A model generated the notes under the pieces. It was not told the origin of the DNA. It saw only the letters and a program-made list of their open reading frames with translations, and did no database searches. Positions 7,403-9,407 of a stretch of DNA of 9,407 nt are shown in pieces. How positions within the stretch are numbered: position 1 is the stretch's first letter; each line of letters opens with the position of its first letter. The stretch lies in contig JAQVZT010000055.1 in assembly GCA_028708055.1 (NCBI GenBank), positions 1 through 9,407 of the forward strand, read 5' to 3'. This DNA comes from Methanothrix sp. GTDB taxonomy: Archaea > Halobacteriota > Methanosarcinia > Methanotrichales > Methanotrichaceae. Made by a program: the position numbers and the translations under genes.

Positions 7403-8056
7403 TTAATTTATTTTTACCATGGCTCCTTCAATTGTAAGCATGGTTCCGGACTTGATGGTCATATTCGCGCTGGCCTTCAGTTCTATAGTCTTTGCGTTTA
7501 TATGCAGCTCTGACTCTGAAGAGATGGTAATTGTATTTCCGGCTGAGTCTATTACAATAGAGTTGTTGCCTGTTTTATCGACGATCTCTATTTTCTCCTG
7601 TCCTGAGGCATCATTGAGCTGGATCTTGTGGCCTGATTTGGTTCGAATCTCGATCATTTCTTTTTTTCCGTCCTGGCTATCATCGAATCTGATTTCGTGA
7701 CCGCTCCTGGACCTCAATAGCCTCACATTATTCTTTCCATCATTATTGGCGACAGGAGGCTTCCTGGCATTGCTCCACAGCGCACCCAGCACATAAGGGT
7801 GGTTTATGTCGCCGTGGTCAAAACCGATTACCACTTCATCTCCAACGTCGGGCAAGAAAAGCGTTCCCGTCTCTTTTCCGGCCATTAAAGTGGCAACCCT
7901 GGCCCAGCGACTCTCATCGCCATCGCTGAGCCACGGGAATTTCACTTTAACCCGTCCCAGGCCATCTTTGTCCTGATTGTTGGTTACAACACCAAGCACA
8001 ATCCCTTCGATCCTCTTCTCTCTCAGCCGTTCTTCCTTTCCCATCAGATCAAACAA
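7403..8056 (-). CDS. gpV/gp5-like spike protein (OB-fold plus beta-helix)
   Basis: This is the central spike shaft of the injection system, expected as a trimer under the gpD-like hub. Counting from the TTG at 8056 it has 217 residues. An OB-fold (about 16-95) carries the family signature IVLGVVTNNQDKDGLGRVKV, then FPWLSD, FLPDVGDEVVIGF and HPYVLGALW. From about 110 to the end there are short alternating strands (SGHEIRFDD, SGHKIQLND, NNSIVIDSAGNTITI, KTIELKA) typical of the intertwined triple beta-helix of gp5/VgrG needles. The frame is open back to a GTG at 8107, but that start has no ribosome site and would overlap the hub gene by 59 nt. The TTG at 8056 has GAGGGGGAG upstream and gives the family-like N-terminus (M)FDLMGKEERL. 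An ATG at 8044 lacks a ribosome site. The PAAR tip gene follows after 29 nt. Confidence 0.92.
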   Translation of the reverse strand: MFDLMGKEERLREKRIEGIVLGVVTNNQDKDGLGRVKVKFPWLSDGDESRWARVATLMAGKETGTLFLPDVGDEVVIGFDHGDINHPYVLGALWSNARKPPVANNDGKNNVRLLRSRSGHEIRFDDSQDGKKEMIEIRTKSGHKIQLNDASGQEKIEIVDKTGNNSIVIDSAGNTITISSESELHINAKTIELKASANMTIKSGTMLTIEGAMVKIN

Positions 8057-9158
8057 TGCCAACTCCCCCTCGGCGAACATCGAATGAAACTGTGTATCCC
8101 TTATCACCTATCGAGTGCTTTGTGCTTATGACGTAGTACGTTCCGCTGAACCTTTTGCCTATGCCTTCGATGCTCAGGACTATTCCCGCTCTGATATCCG
8201 GGTTGCCTATGCATTCGCAATTCCCTTCGATAAGGCTATTGTTGGCCTTAATAAGAAGCGACCTGGCTAGAGATCTCGCATCTTCCTCATTGCATACGGG
8301 GAAATCATGCTCTGATGCTTCCACTTCGCCCTTGATGCAGCCTTTGATCACCTCAGCGCCACTTTTGACCTTATTGTCATTAAAATCGAGATCATTCGAT
8401 GCAGCCGTACCGATTATTGGCCTTGATGGATACATTTGGTTGTGTCCTCTGACAGTTGCCTTGCTTATTAGCCCGGCAATGCTCATCCTGGGGCTGAAGC
8501 TTATGAGATCTTCACCCCACTTCAGGGAGAACATCTTTTCATTTCGATTTCTAGCTGCCCTAAAGTATAATTTCCTGTTCCTTATAAAAAATTCAAAGCC
8601 AAGCCGTTCTGCAATCCTTTTCAGAAAGGAATAATCGCTCTCTCCCGGGTTCTGTATAACTTTTTCGCAAGGCCGGATGGTAGAATCGATCTCCCCTTCG
8701 CCGATGTTATGGTCTTTTGCAATCTTTCTCGCAATATCACCATAATCCTGCTCGTTATCGAATGTTCTTCTTGTCTTAGCAATTTTTTTCTGAAGCAGGA
8801 AGGAATGATCATAGCCCTGAACGATAAGCGTGGGTGTTCCCTTTGAAGGAAAATTGGGGCTTAGCGCTGTTATCTTGCCTGTGATGATTGGCTCTTTTGG
8901 CATCTCGGCGCTGCTGGAGTATCCCAGGTATATCTCCACATCAGCTCCATTTCCCGGGTCCAGCAAATCGCTGTCCAGCCAGGTGAATTTCTGGGTTTTA
9001 ATCTCCTCTCCCTCGTGCAGATTAATGGTGAACATGCTGGCATTCTCGATGCTATCTTCCACTTCCAGGGTTACGGTTGCATTCTTCAGATCCAGTTGAG
9101 GCGTTCCTCCTATTATTATGGAAAACTTCGGAGCATAGCTGTCAACATTCAATTCCAT
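8049..9158 (-). CDS. gpD/VgrG N-terminal-like baseplate hub protein
   Basis: This 369-residue protein matches the phage late-control gene D / VgrG N-terminal (gp27-like) hub that forms the trimeric ring beneath the tube and holds the spike. Visible landmarks are a beta-rich N-terminus (PKFSIIIGG, residues 10-18), the tube-like domain motif LIVQGYDHSFLL (111-122), the KIA helices (124-150), and the diagnostic VIQNPGESDYSFLKRIAERL (167-186) followed by GFEFFIRNRKLYF. A late SGTYYVISTKHSIG stretch matches the second hub barrel. It has no OB-fold or beta-helix of its own; those functions are in the next gene, so the spike is split rather than fused as in Afp8/VgrG. The ATG at 9158 is preceded by GAAGG with a 6-nt spacer, which supports this start. 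The stop overlaps the proposed start of the next gene by 8 nt, suggesting translational coupling. Confidence 0.93.
   Translation of the reverse strand: MELNVDSYAPKFSIIIGGTPQLDLKNATVTLEVEDSIENASMFTINLHEGEEIKTQKFTWLDSDLLDPGNGADVEIYLGYSSSAEMPKEPIITGKITALSPNFPSKGTPTLIVQGYDHSFLLQKKIAKTRRTFDNEQDYGDIARKIAKDHNIGEGEIDSTIRPCEKVIQNPGESDYSFLKRIAERLGFEFFIRNRKLYFRAARNRNEKMFSLKWGEDLISFSPRMSIAGLISKATVRGHNQMYPSRPIIGTAASNDLDFNDNKVKSGAEVIKGCIKGEVEASEHDFPVCNEEDARSLARSLLIKANNSLIEGNCECIGNPDIRAGIVLSIEGIGKRFSGTYYVISTKHSIGDKGYTVSFDVRRGGVGIV
8063..8071 (-). promoter_or_regulatory. Shine-Dalgarno site deciding the gpV-like TTG start
   Basis: GAGGGGGAG lies inside the last codons of the hub gene, where it also encodes part of its RRGGVGIV tail. 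Its GGAG ends 6 nt before the TTG at 8056-8054. None of the other in-frame starts (GTG 8107, ATG 8080, ATG 8044) has a comparable site. This is sequence-based inference, not measured. Confidence 0.6.
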
Positions 9159-9215
9159 AATGCGCCTTCATGTCCAAATAGATAATTCGTTTGCGTTCAT
9201 TGAGTGGTCAACTGC

Positions 9216-9407
9216 TCAATCCAATGGAGGTATTACGATTTCAGTTCCCGGTTCCAGCACTCTTGGGTTTTCGATCTTATTCTTGTCTGCTATCGGCCGC
9301 CAGAATGCTGGGTCACCATATTCTGCTGAGGCTATGGACCATAGGCTGTCTTTAGGCATAATTATGTAAACTTTGGTTCTGTCCGAGGACTGCTTGGGCT
9401 TCTCTTT
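9216..9407 (-). CDS. LysM-domain CIS tail/hub protein (partial, C-terminal end)
   Basis: Only the last 63 codons are present; the start lies beyond the right edge, and the frame ends in TGA at 9216-9218. From about residue 12 of the fragment a LysM fold is readable: a beta strand (VYIIMPKDSL), then WSIASAEYGDPAFWRPIADKN, then an NPRVLEPGTEIVIPPL ending. This pattern of YGD, WRxIA, NxIxNPxxLxPG and IPPL is typical of the LysM proteins (Afp7/gp53-like) that join the inner tube to the spike hub in contractile injection systems. The protein ends right after the LysM repeat, which is normal for this family. It sits 57 nt upstream of the gpD-like hub gene, the usual neighbour. The family call is strong; the size and any N-terminal domain cannot be seen. 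Confidence 0.88.
   Translation of the reverse strand, partial: KEKPKQSSDRTKVYIIMPKDSLWSIASAEYGDPAFWRPIADKNKIENPRVLEPGTEIVIPPLD

Noticed and set aside
6924..7406. Plus-strand frame of 160 codons opposite the PAAR and gp25-like genes
   Set aside because: It lies wholly antisense to two well-recognised genes, its product resembles no family, and it has no supporting context.
8155..8634. Plus-strand frame of 159 codons opposite the gpD-like gene
   Set aside because: It is a shadow of a strongly recognised hub gene, with low-complexity hydrophobic content typical of antisense translation.
9159..9215. 57-nt gap between the LysM and gpD-like genes as a possible promoter
   Set aside because: Apart from the GAAGG ribosome site of the hub gene, no convincing promoter, hairpin or terminator was found.

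Overview
The window holds the baseplate, spike and tail-tip part of a contractile injection system: a phage-tail-like particle, most likely an extracellular CIS (eCIS, the Afp/PVC/MAC type). Every convincing gene is on the minus strand, so the locus reads from high to low coordinates. Genes are tightly packed, with gaps of 12-57 nt or short overlaps, as expected of one operon. Both ends of the window cut through genes.

In transcription order: end of a LysM tail/hub protein (9216-9407, partial); gpD/VgrG-N-like hub (8049-9158); gpV/gp5-like OB-fold and beta-helix spike (7403-8056); PAAR spike tip (7080-7373); gp25-like wedge protein (6662-7060); a very large baseplate J-like protein (3399-6665); a small second baseplate J-like protein (2476-3402); a gpI/TIGR02242-type tail protein (1138-2475); a small unassigned tail-module protein (511-1086); and the start of a DUF6519-like protein (1-498, partial). 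Together these would build the central spike (gpD, gpV, PAAR), tie it to the inner tube (LysM protein), and form the surrounding wedges (gp25, J, J, gpI). The last two genes probably add peripheral or fibre-like parts. Sheath, tube, AAA+ ATPase, terminator and cargo genes are not seen and would have to lie outside.

Notable points: the spike is split into two overlapping genes rather than one fused VgrG; the gpV-like and gpI-like genes appear to start at TTG behind good Shine-Dalgarno sequences; the two J proteins are paralogues of very different size; and the gpI-like protein carries eight cysteines in two groups of four.

Host: not determinable with certainty. Clear Shine-Dalgarno sites precede most genes, base composition looks moderate, and arginine is mostly AGA/AGG (6 of 9 codons in the two edge fragments). 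This would fit a methanogenic archaeon of the Methanosarcina/Methanothrix kind, but also some bacteria. No RNA gene, CRISPR array, insertion sequence, attachment site or clear terminator was seen. No gene-free stretch exceeds 60 nt.
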